10,469 nt of DNA from Chloroflexota bacterium (lineage in GTDB: Bacteria; Chloroflexota; Dehalococcoidia; Dehalococcoidales; WRFJ01), in the NCBI GenBank assembly GCA_009778865.1, contig WRFJ01000022.1, positions 1 to 10,469 of the forward strand, in the 5' to 3' direction. The position numbers and the translations under genes were made by a program. The notes beneath the pieces are model-generated. The model searched no databases, had not been told where the DNA came from, and saw only the letters and a list, made by a program, of their open reading frames with translations. How positions within the stretch are numbered: the stretch's first letter is position 1; every line of letters begins with the position of its first letter. Below are positions 1 through 5,305 of this stretch, piece after piece.

Positions 1-9
1 CTTAGTATT

Positions 10-171
10 ACCTAGCCCACTTTTGTAAAATTTAGCTTTGATTAGCTTTACTTTAAAAAATGATTTTACGAACAGAGTTTACAAAGTAATACCTAGCCCA
101 CTTTTGTAAAATTTAGCTTTGATTAGCTTTACTTTAAAAAATGATTTTACGAACAGAGTTTACAAAGTAAT
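10..171. repeat. 81-bp perfect tandem duplication, two copies
   Basis: Copies run 10-90 and 91-171 (exact identity extends from 9/90 to 90/171). Each copy begins ACCTAGCCCAC, immediately after the T|A where a CRESS Rep would cut TAGTATT^AC, and ends in AAGTAAT. Each copy contains TTAGCTTT twice at a 10-bp period, TTTGTAAA near its start and TTTACAAA near its end. The duplication could be biological (iterons or a Rep strand-transfer product) or an assembly artefact if the contig begins here. Confidence 0.85.
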
Positions 172-183
172 TTTGTAAACTCT
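155..183. repeat. Perfect 12-bp hairpin upstream of rep
   Basis: AGAGTTTACAAA (155-166) and TTTGTAAACTCT (172-183) are perfect reverse complements around a 5-nt GTAAT loop. It overlaps the right end of the 81-bp duplication and lies 64 bp before the rep start. It could be part of the replication origin, a Rep binding site or an operator. It lacks a following T-run, so a terminator is less likely. Confidence 0.7.
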
Positions 184-247
184 ACGAATAAATTTTACAA
201 ATGCTCCTTAATCAGACTTTTGTAGGAAATATTGAAAGAAAGGAAAT

Positions 248-1321
248 ATGAACAATAAGAATACACAATCACGAAAATGGCTCCTAACCATAAACAACCC
301 TCTTGAACATGGTTTAACTCATGATGCAATCATTAAACTTCTTAAAAAGTTCAAGAATTTAATTTACTATGTTGGTCAAGATGAAATAGGAACAGAAGAA
401 AAAACACCGCATACCCACGTTTATTTTAAAACTAAAAACGGCGTTCTTTTCTCTACCGTTAAAAAACTCTTCCCAACAGCTCATATAGAACAAGCCAAAG
501 GCAGTTCTCAGGATAACTATGATTACATAACTAAAACAGGTAAACATCAAAACACTGAGAAAGCCACTACTTCCCTTCCTGAAACATTCTTTAGCTTCGG
601 TGACCTTCCAACAGAAGAACAAGGTAAGAGAACTGACCTTGAACAAATCACCTTAGACATTCAGAACGGCAAAACACCGGCAGAAATACTGCGCGATAAT
701 CCCCATAATATTAAATATGCAAATTTAATAACAAGAGCAAATGACGCTTTTATTCACGAAGAAGACCATAAAGCCAGAATTAAGTTTGAGCAATTTAGAT
801 ATAAGCGACGTCCAAGCCTACATGTAATTTATATAGAAGGTGCACCCGGCATCGGCAAAACCAGAACAATTCTTGACCTCTACGGTGATAAGAATGTTTA
901 TTCTGTAAAGCAATACTCCAAATATCCTTTTGATACATATCGCGGTCAGAACATTATATTGTTTGATGATTTTGATTGTTCAAACTTTACTATTAATCAA
1001 ATGCTTGAATTATTAGATATCTATTATCTTGAGTTACCAAACAGATACGAAAATAAGGTTGCTTGCTGGACAATAGTGTTCATAGTTTCAAATCTGCCGT
1101 TCTCTAGCCAATATTCTCATTTACCTGCTAATCATGAACATCGCATCGCTCTTGAAAGGCGCATACATAAATTTATTAAATTTGACCCTAATATGCACTA
1201 TTATCTAGACGAACAAGACAGGCTCTGTTTTACAGAGCGTCAAATAAATGACGATGATTATTTGGTTAATGCTGCGCTTGCTATGGGGGCAAAGATAATA
1301 GGCCGGGATTTTAGAATTTGA
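248..1321 (+). CDS. rep: CRESS-type replication initiator (HUH nickase + SF3 helicase)
   Basis: This 357-aa protein is the expected size for a complete Rep of the circovirus/geminivirus/pCRESS-plasmid class. Such proteins nick the origin, stay covalently bound to the 5' end and unwind DNA for rolling-circle replication. Seen: motif I WLLTINNP (11-18); HUH motif II HTHVYF (55-60); motif III YDYITK with the probable catalytic Tyr93 and Lys96; a linker; then an SF3 helicase with Walker A GAPGIGKT (198-205), Walker B IILFDDF (236-242) and motif C near IVFIVSN (276-282). All key residues are present, so the gene looks functional. The ATG at 248 follows AAGGA with a short 3-nt spacing. The origin-like repeats directly upstream support the call. 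In bacteria such Reps are found on small plasmids and integrated elements; I do not assign a pCRESS group. Confidence 0.9.
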   Translation: MNNKNTQSRKWLLTINNPLEHGLTHDAIIKLLKKFKNLIYYVGQDEIGTEEKTPHTHVYFKTKNGVLFSTVKKLFPTAHIEQAKGSSQDNYDYITKTGKHQNTEKATTSLPETFFSFGDLPTEEQGKRTDLEQITLDIQNGKTPAEILRDNPHNIKYANLITRANDAFIHEEDHKARIKFEQFRYKRRPSLHVIYIEGAPGIGKTRTILDLYGDKNVYSVKQYSKYPFDTYRGQNIILFDDFDCSNFTINQMLELLDIYYLELPNRYENKVACWTIVFIVSNLPFSSQYSHLPANHEHRIALERRIHKFIKFDPNMHYYLDEQDRLCFTERQINDDDYLVNAALAMGAKIIGRDFRI

Positions 1322-1413
1322 AAATATATTTACTAACTAATAATCTCATTAAAAACGATTTTAAGAATATGCAAAAAATTTGACTAATTGTTATTTCTAG
1401 TGGAAAATGTAAG

Positions 1414-1419
1414 TATAAT
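1414..1419 (+). promoter_or_regulatory. Candidate -10 box for the restriction-modification genes
   Basis: TATAAT lies 95 nt before the GTG start of the methylase, in the 192-bp gap after rep. A -35 is weak: TTATTT (1391-1396) at 17 bp or TTGTTA (1388-1393) at 20 bp. A small CATTC/GAATG inverted repeat (1453-1468) lies in the leader. Controller-type operators are not evident. Confidence 0.4.
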
Positions 1420-1513
1420 AATTTGCGTTTGAAGAGAGCTTTTGATAGTAAACATTCCATAAAGAATGAGATTGCGAAATCAAAGGCTTTTTTGTTGTTT
1501 GGAGAAAGGTATA

Positions 1514-2497
1514 GTGATAAAGCAATTACAAATCCCGTTATCTGCAAGTTTTAATGAAAATATACGCTTTGCTATAAATAAAAAAGTATTTGAACGACAA
1601 AGTATAGCACGGCCTTTTGTAAAATGGGCAGGCGGCAAATCTCAAATTTTAAATGATATTCGTCTTAAATATCCCACAGGTTTAGGGCAGACTATTACTA
1701 AATATGTCGAACCCTTTGTTGGTGGCGGTGCTGTCTTGTTTGATATTTTAAATCACTATAAATTATGCGAAGTATATATTAGTGATATTAATAGAGAACT
1801 TATTACAACTTATATTGCCATTAGTAAGCACTGTGCAGAATTGCTTGATATGTTAAAGAGTCTTGAAATAAAATTTCTAACAGCACACGAGCACATGCGT
1901 AAAGAAATATACTACGCAAATCGCGACCGTTTTAACGTTTTAAAAGCAACTAATAACGAATCTGTAGAGCTTGCTGCTCTATTTATTTTTTTGAATAGAA
2001 CATGTTTTAATGGACTGTATCGAGTGAATTCTCATGGTGCGTTTAATGTTCCTCAAGGAAGTTATAAAAATCCAACGATTTGCGATGAAGCTAATTTATT
2101 AGCAGTATCAGAAAAATTGCAGAACGTAATAATTATATGCGCTGACTATAAGGAGTCGCGTCATTTTATTGACGAGAAAACGTTTGTATACTTTGACCCG
2201 CCATATCGTCCGCTGACTACGACGGCAAGTTTTACTTCTTACACCGAAGAAGGTTTTGGTGATAAAAAACAAGCAGAACTTGCACAATTTATTAGCGAAA
2301 TGAGTGAGTATGGTGCACATATTGTTGCAAGCAACAGCGACCCTAAAAATATAGATAAAAACTATGATTTTTTTGACTGTCTATACTCGCAACATATAAT
2401 AACAAGAATCAGCGCAAGCCGTGCTATAAACTCAAATGGTGCATCTCGTGGCAAGATTAGTGAGTTATTGATTTGTAACGCGTTAGGGGGAGTATAA
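1514..2497 (+). CDS. DpnII/MboI-family DNA adenine-N6 methyltransferase (probable GATC)
   Basis: This protein should transfer a methyl group from S-adenosylmethionine to the adenine of a short site, protecting DNA from the partner nuclease encoded next. Seen, numbering from the GTG at 1514 (327 aa): motif X FVKWAGGKSQIL (35-46); AdoMet-binding motif I EPFVGGGAVLF (66-76); catalytic motif IV DPPY (228-231). This is the order of class-alpha D12 methylases such as Dam and M.DpnII. Start choice: an in-frame ATG at 1466 would add 16 residues but has a poor ribosome site, whereas GTG 1514 follows GGAGAAAGG (1501-1509). The stop overlaps the start of the nuclease gene (TAATG), indicating translational coupling. 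GATC specificity is inferred from the partner's family. Confidence 0.88.
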   Translation: MIKQLQIPLSASFNENIRFAINKKVFERQSIARPFVKWAGGKSQILNDIRLKYPTGLGQTITKYVEPFVGGGAVLFDILNHYKLCEVYISDINRELITTYIAISKHCAELLDMLKSLEIKFLTAHEHMRKEIYYANRDRFNVLKATNNESVELAALFIFLNRTCFNGLYRVNSHGAFNVPQGSYKNPTICDEANLLAVSEKLQNVIIICADYKESRHFIDEKTFVYFDPPYRPLTTTASFTSYTEEGFGDKKQAELAQFISEMSEYGAHIVASNSDPKNIDKNYDFFDCLYSQHIITRISASRAINSNGASRGKISELLICNALGGV

Positions 2498-3354
2498 TGC
2501 GAAATTTTAATGAATGGCTTCTAAAATTTAAATCTAGCATTTCTGACTATAATTACTATGTTGATTTTGCCAAAATTCATCGCAATGTTGGTGCAGTCAA
2601 AGTGGAATTAAACATTTTAAATTCGCTTATCGGCTCAAAAAACATTGAGTCCGATTTTGAAGCCCTTACAACTCGTTATCCAGAAACAATAAAATGCATT
2701 CCAATACTTCTTGCCGTGCGTGGGAGCGAAATTTATGCTATTGACAGTGATGGTGAATTTATTTATTCTTTTCGTAATATGAACTACTCTTCGGAGCAGT
2801 ATAAAGTTTTTATGCGAAAAACAGGGCTTTTTAATTTAATGGAAAAGCATATTATTGCTAATCTTATAGATTATGTTACTGGTGTGGAAACTGGGCTTGA
2901 TAGCAATGGTCGGAAAAATCGCGGTGGTCATTTGATGGAAAATCTTGTTGAATCATATTTGCGAAAAGCTGGACTGATTTTAAATAACACATACTATAAG
3001 GAAATGACTATTGGAGCAATTGAATCAAATTGGAATGTTGATCTATCCATATTGTCTAATCAAGGCAAGGCGGTTAAACGCTTTGATTTTGTTGTCAAAA
3101 CTTCGTCTATGATATATGGGATTGAAACGAACTTTTATACTGGCGGTGGCTCAAAATTAAACGAAACTGCACGTAGTTACAAGACAATTGCGCTGGAAGC
3201 TAAACAGATAGATGGATTTGAATTTGTTTGGTTTACTGACGGTCGTGGCTGGCAGTCAGCTCGGAATAATCTTGAAGAAACATTTGACGTTATGAAACAT
3301 ATTTATAGTATTGCCGACCTTGAAAATGGTATTGTAAACCAAATTTTCAAATAA
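2497..3354 (+). CDS. Type II restriction endonuclease, DpnII/MboI family (probable GATC)
   Basis: This 285-aa protein should cleave unmethylated GATC in incoming DNA, working with the adjacent methylase. Seen: the family-specific block GLDSNGRKNRGGHLMENLVE (133-152), then RFDFVV (195-200), GIETNFYTGGGSKLNE (208-223) and FVWFTDGRGW (243-252). The acidic residues Asp197 and Glu210 with Asn212 fit a PD-(D/E)xK-like fold in which the usual lysine is replaced, as in R.DpnII/R.MboI. Length matches the family. The ATG overlaps the methylase stop by one base and is preceded by GGGGGAG (2486-2492). No truncation or missing core motif is visible. The gene contains the only GATC (3040-3043) in the first 4.84 kb. 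Confidence 0.92.
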   Translation: MRNFNEWLLKFKSSISDYNYYVDFAKIHRNVGAVKVELNILNSLIGSKNIESDFEALTTRYPETIKCIPILLAVRGSEIYAIDSDGEFIYSFRNMNYSSEQYKVFMRKTGLFNLMEKHIIANLIDYVTGVETGLDSNGRKNRGGHLMENLVESYLRKAGLILNNTYYKEMTIGAIESNWNVDLSILSNQGKAVKRFDFVVKTSSMIYGIETNFYTGGGSKLNETARSYKTIALEAKQIDGFEFVWFTDGRGWQSARNNLEETFDVMKHIYSIADLENGIVNQIFK

Positions 3355-3452
3355 CAATTATAAAGTAAGACTAAACGTGTAAAATATATTTTTATTTTCA
3401 TATTTTTGTTATTTGTACGTGAGCATCCGCTTTTAGAAAGTGAGTAGAATAT

Positions 3453-4556
3453 ATGGACGATAGTGAGATTAACAAAGATGACCCTCTAGACCCATTTGCA
3501 AGTTTTAGTATCGCATTATCTAAAGTAGTGCAAACCATAACACAAGCCGCCGCGTTGCAAACATTCTCGGCATCGTTGGTGCAGATGCAGAAAGTTTTGA
3601 CGTCTCCATACTTAACTTCGTTGCAAACATTCCCAGCATCGTTGGCACCAGTATGGAATGAGATAGCGGTAAATTTTGAAACATACAGTAGAAATAGATT
3701 TGCGTTTAGGCAAGAATTGGAGCGTCTTTGGAAGAGTCTTGAAGAAGAATTATGTACTAGCAATAGATATTTCCCTAAGTCTGAACTATTAAATATGCTT
3801 GAAAAGTATGTTCAATTAACAAATTGTAGACTTCGCAAAGGTTCAATTTTATACCGAGCACGAAAAATCACTATAAACGAGCTTCCTCTAGAAGTGAGAA
3901 GTATTATAAATATTGCTCAAGAGAATTATAGTAGCTACGAATATCGTAAAATATCTACCAAAGCTAAGAATTTTTGGGAGTATGTTGAGCAAATTGATTA
4001 TAATGAATGGGTAAATGGGTATATGAGCAAGGTTCCATCACAACATCTTGCTTTTTGGGGAGTTGATGCAAGCGGTTCTGATGCTCCACCGTCTGAGAAA
4101 ACAGAACAAGGGAGAATAAATCCGATGGGCATTAGTTACCTGTATACCGCGCGTAATGCAGTTACTGCTATAGCAGAGGTTCAGCCCTCTGTTGCTGAAT
4201 ATGTTAGCGTAGCAAGTGTCAAAATATTAAAGTCGCTAAAAATATTCTGTTTTGATTTTAATAAGGCGTTTCAAAATTCTAAAATTATGAAGAAACCAAT
4301 TCACGAAATAAAAAGACAGCTGGGGACATCATACATAGAACTTAAAGACTTTTTTGATACCATATCTGAATTATTCTCTAAAGCTGCCGTTGGAGACACA
4401 AAGAATTATTATGTTACTCAGTATATTAGCGAGTTCGTTAAAAACAAAGGATTTGATGGGATTGAATATAAAAGCTCATTGAAAAAAATGGCGTTAACGT
4501 TGTTTTATTTGATACTTCAAAATATTGTGATGTTCAATCCAATTACCAAATTGTGA
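3453..4556 (+). CDS. RES-domain protein (putative NAD+-consuming effector), C-terminus frameshifted
   Basis: Residues about 127-345 match the RES family, whose toxin members (MbcT, Res) destroy cellular NAD+. Seen: LYRAR (133-137), GRINPMGISYLY (220-231) and AIAEV (239-243), then YYVTQYISEFVKNKGFDGIEYKSS (about 319-342, given here as its key points: Tyr319, Phe335-Asp-Gly, Ser341-Ser342). The basic, Tyr and Glu positions typical of the active site are present. The N-terminal ~125 residues are unrecognised and hold a 22-aa internal repeat (LQTF[S/P]ASL at 35-42 and 57-64). No Xre-type antitoxin lies beside it, unlike classic RES toxin-antitoxin pairs. The annotated reading frame ends at 4556, but after codon 345 it leaves the family: the proper tail continues in the -1 frame. 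It may be a pseudogene, or be rescued by slippage. The ATG at 3453 has only a weak ribosome site (GAAAGTGAG). Confidence 0.75.
   Translation: MDDSEINKDDPLDPFASFSIALSKVVQTITQAAALQTFSASLVQMQKVLTSPYLTSLQTFPASLAPVWNEIAVNFETYSRNRFAFRQELERLWKSLEEELCTSNRYFPKSELLNMLEKYVQLTNCRLRKGSILYRARKITINELPLEVRSIINIAQENYSSYEYRKISTKAKNFWEYVEQIDYNEWVNGYMSKVPSQHLAFWGVDASGSDAPPSEKTEQGRINPMGISYLYTARNAVTAIAEVQPSVAEYVSVASVKILKSLKIFCFDFNKAFQNSKIMKKPIHEIKRQLGTSYIELKDFFDTISELFSKAAVGDTKNYYVTQYISEFVKNKGFDGIEYKSSLKKMALTLFYLILQNIVMFNPITKL
3553..3646 (+). repeat. 66-bp-period direct repeat inside the RES gene
   Basis: CGTTGCAAACATTC at 3553 and 3619 is followed in each copy by a near-identical GCATCGTTGG stretch. The 66-bp period keeps the frame and yields a 22-residue repeat, suggesting an in-frame duplication in the N-terminal region. 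Confidence 0.75.
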
Positions 4557-4624
4557 ATTCAGTATTGCATATAGTCAAAAGTACGCGAATAGTTGCGCCA
4601 AGGATATTGCCTAAATATACTTGA
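4487..4624 (+). pseudogene. Displaced C-terminal tail of the RES protein (-1 frame)
   Basis: From the A-run at 4482-4488 the -1 frame reads NGVNVVLFDTSKY and continues for 45 residues to TGA at 4622-4624. That is what a RES domain is expected to have after YKSSLKK (an 'NxVLF' strand). One extra A would restore a protein of about 390 residues. Seven A's sit in TTG AAA AAA ATG, so an indel, homopolymer sequencing error or transcriptional slippage are all possible. The site is not a canonical -1 ribosomal slippery heptamer because the preceding base is G. Confidence 0.8.
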
Positions 4625-4639
4625 TTTAATAGTAAAGGC

Positions 4640-4669
4640 TTAACAAAATTCATCGGTTAATTTTGTTAA
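4640..4669. repeat. Perfect 11-bp inverted repeat
   Basis: TTAACAAAATT (4640-4650) and AATTTTGTTAA (4659-4669) flank an 8-nt loop (CATCGGTT). It lies 15 bp after the end of the restored RES frame. It could act as a weak transcription end or a protein-binding site; no T-run follows on the plus strand. Confidence 0.7.
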
Positions 4670-4718
4670 AATATTAGATACTGGCAATGATGAATAGGAA
4701 GATTGTAGCGTGGCTATT

Positions 4719-4740
4719 TTGGCACTAATTTGGCACTAAT
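4719..4740. repeat. Tandem repeat TTGGCACTAAT x2 (possible recombinase arm sites)
   Basis: Two perfect, directly adjacent 11-bp copies (4719-4729, 4730-4740). The second copy's TTGGCA also pairs with TGCCAA at 4745-4750. A related 11-bp tandem pair occurs at 4935-4956, on the other side of the tRNA scar. Confidence 0.75.
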
Positions 4741-4766
4741 GGTTTGCCAAATAAATTGAAAAATCC

Positions 4767-4821
4767 GATTTTTAAAGCTAAAATAGACAGTATTAAAAAA
4801 CACCTATTTAGCTTTAAAATC
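4767..4821. repeat. Long imperfect inverted repeat next to the attachment scar
   Basis: Arms 4767-4786 and 4804-4821 pair over about 18 bp with two single-base bulges around a 17-nt loop. The arms carry AAAGCTAA/TTAGCTTT, an 8-mer also present in each 81-bp origin repeat. The structure ends about 25 bp before the tRNA core and may be an integrase or accessory-protein binding region. Confidence 0.7.
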
Positions 4822-4846
4822 ACTAAAAATAAAGATATTTATCAGA

Positions 4847-4891
4847 TTCGTAAACTGCGTGTCAAGAGTTCGACTCTCTTCACCGGCTCCA
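4847..4891 (+). other. 3' half of tRNA-Thr(CGU): attachment-site scar
   Basis: Seen: the anticodon loop TTCGTAA (anticodon CGT at 4849-4851), the 3' anticodon strand ACTGC, variable GTGTC, T-arm AAGAG-TTCGACT-CTCTT, acceptor strand CACCGGC, U73 and CCA ending at 4891. The count from position 34 to 76 is exactly 43 nt, as in a standard tRNA. No 5' half exists: the expected GCCGGTG acceptor strand and D-arm are missing, and the bases before the loop (TCAGA) do not pair properly with ACTGC. Known: integrative elements recombine in the 3' half of tRNA genes, rebuild an intact tRNA at one end and leave such a fragment at the other. The crossover lies at or just before the anticodon loop. This is not a functional tRNA by itself. 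Confidence 0.88.
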
Positions 4892-4909
4892 TATCATTAA
4901 ATTAAACGC

Positions 4910-4935
4910 AAAAACCCTCTATCGCAGGGGCTTTT
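4910..4935 (+). terminator. Probable intrinsic terminator of the original tRNA-Thr gene
   Basis: An A-run plus CCCT pairs with AGGG plus TTTT across CTATCGC, with two unpaired bases (GC) on the 3' side, 18 nt after the CCA. Position and shape fit the terminator of the tRNA gene before the insertion. Confidence 0.5.
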
Positions 4936-4956
4936 GGGTACAAAATGGGTACGAAA
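4935..4956. repeat. 11-bp tandem repeat TGGGTACAAAA/TGGGTACGAAA
   Basis: Copies at 4935-4945 and 4946-4956 differ at one base. Period and sequence pattern (T-K-G-G-Y-A-C-W-A-A-W class) match the pair at 4719-4740 across the scar. It may be the trace of another element that used the same tRNA site. Confidence 0.65.
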
Positions 4957-5211
4957 TTCTTATTTATCTGTCTTACGAAAGTCCTTTATAGCTTTTAAGA
5001 TGATTTTTGAGTAGGCTTAAGTTTTTAAGGTACTTACTTAAGCTCGTTATCAACTTTTTTACTGTTCGGCGGCAATATCCTCTCTAGCGACAACCTCTTT
5101 TGAAGAGATTTTCAGTGCAAACCAATCGTGAAAACTACTTATTATCAGTGGTCTTTCGTTTTCACAACACATAGTCAAGTCTATTTGATTAATAGTGATG
5201 AAATATCCATA
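4957..5211. other. Intergenic stretch without recognisable genes
   Basis: Only short structures are visible: GCTTAAG (5015-5021) with CTTAAGC (5037-5043), and CTCTT/AAGAG around a 3-nt loop near 5094-5106 followed by ATTTT, perhaps a weak terminator. A 66-codon open frame starting at 5128 runs through the regulator's promoter and into its coding region and is not convincing. Confidence 0.5.
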
Positions 5212-5251
5212 GAAATAAGTATTGTATTTCAGTTCTTTATCAAGTATACTT
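5212..5251 (+). promoter_or_regulatory. Promoter of the winged-helix regulator with overlapping palindromes
   Basis: TTGTAT (5222-5227) and TATACT (5245-5250) are spaced by 17 bp, a good sigma-70-type promoter. GAAATA/TATTTC (5212-5217, 5225-5230) overlaps the -35, and the perfect palindrome AAGTATACTT (5242-5251) covers the -10. These are plausible operators, perhaps for self-regulation. Confidence 0.6.
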
Positions 5252-5305
5252 GTATTAGTATCGTACGGTACAGGTATATCACTAATTATATGGAGGAATA
5301 TAAAA

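Larger units (their letters stand above)
1..226. other. Putative rolling-circle replication origin of a CRESS-type replicon
   Basis: Seen: TAGTATTAC at 3-11, identical to the nonanucleotide form used by many circoviruses and close to the geminivirus TAATATTAC. A second, divergent version AAGTAATAC lies at 84-92. The stretch also holds an 81-bp tandem duplication, a 12-bp perfect hairpin (155-183) and six copies of TTTACAAA/TTTGTAAA (22-29, 78-85, 103-110, 159-166, 172-179, 194-201). The second nonanucleotide-like sequence sits in the loop between TTTACAAA (78-85) and TTTGTAAA (103-110). Known: CRESS Rep proteins nick TAxTATT^AC in a hairpin loop and bind nearby iterons. Inference: this is the origin served by the Rep encoded immediately downstream. 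The left arm of the first hairpin would lie outside the window. Confidence 0.6.
4625..4846. other. Gene-less right end of the mobile element
   Basis: No ORF of note is present. The stretch holds a perfect 11-bp hairpin, an 11-bp tandem repeat and a long inverted repeat, each listed separately, and ends at the tRNA-Thr scar. The density of repeats is typical of recombinase-binding DNA around an attachment site. In one frame the tandem repeat reads FGTNLALMVCQIN followed by a stop, which resembles the tails of some tyrosine integrases, but an in-frame stop lies four codons before it and no integrase domain is visible. Confidence 0.55.

Noticed and set aside
1..171. CRISPR array
   Set aside because: Only two long directly adjacent copies without spacers.
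1466..1513. ATG start adding 16 residues to the methylase
   Set aside because: Poor ribosome site and non-family residues; GTG 1514 follows GGAGAAAGG.
3398..3763. Minus-strand open frame opposite the RES N-terminus, considered as an antitoxin
   Set aside because: Cysteine-rich shadow of the coding strand with no antitoxin features and no visible ribosome site support.
4707..4754. Degraded integrase 3' end (FGTNLALMVCQIN frame)
   Set aside because: A stop codon lies four codons before this peptide and no integrase motif is present; kept only as a hint in the repeat finding.
4842..4891. Complete functional tRNA-Thr
   Set aside because: No 5' acceptor strand or D-arm upstream, and the 5' anticodon strand does not pair.
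5222..5305. Upstream ATG extending the regulator by 28 residues
   Set aside because: The extension would place the promoter inside the gene, while ATG 5306 has a strong GGAGG site.
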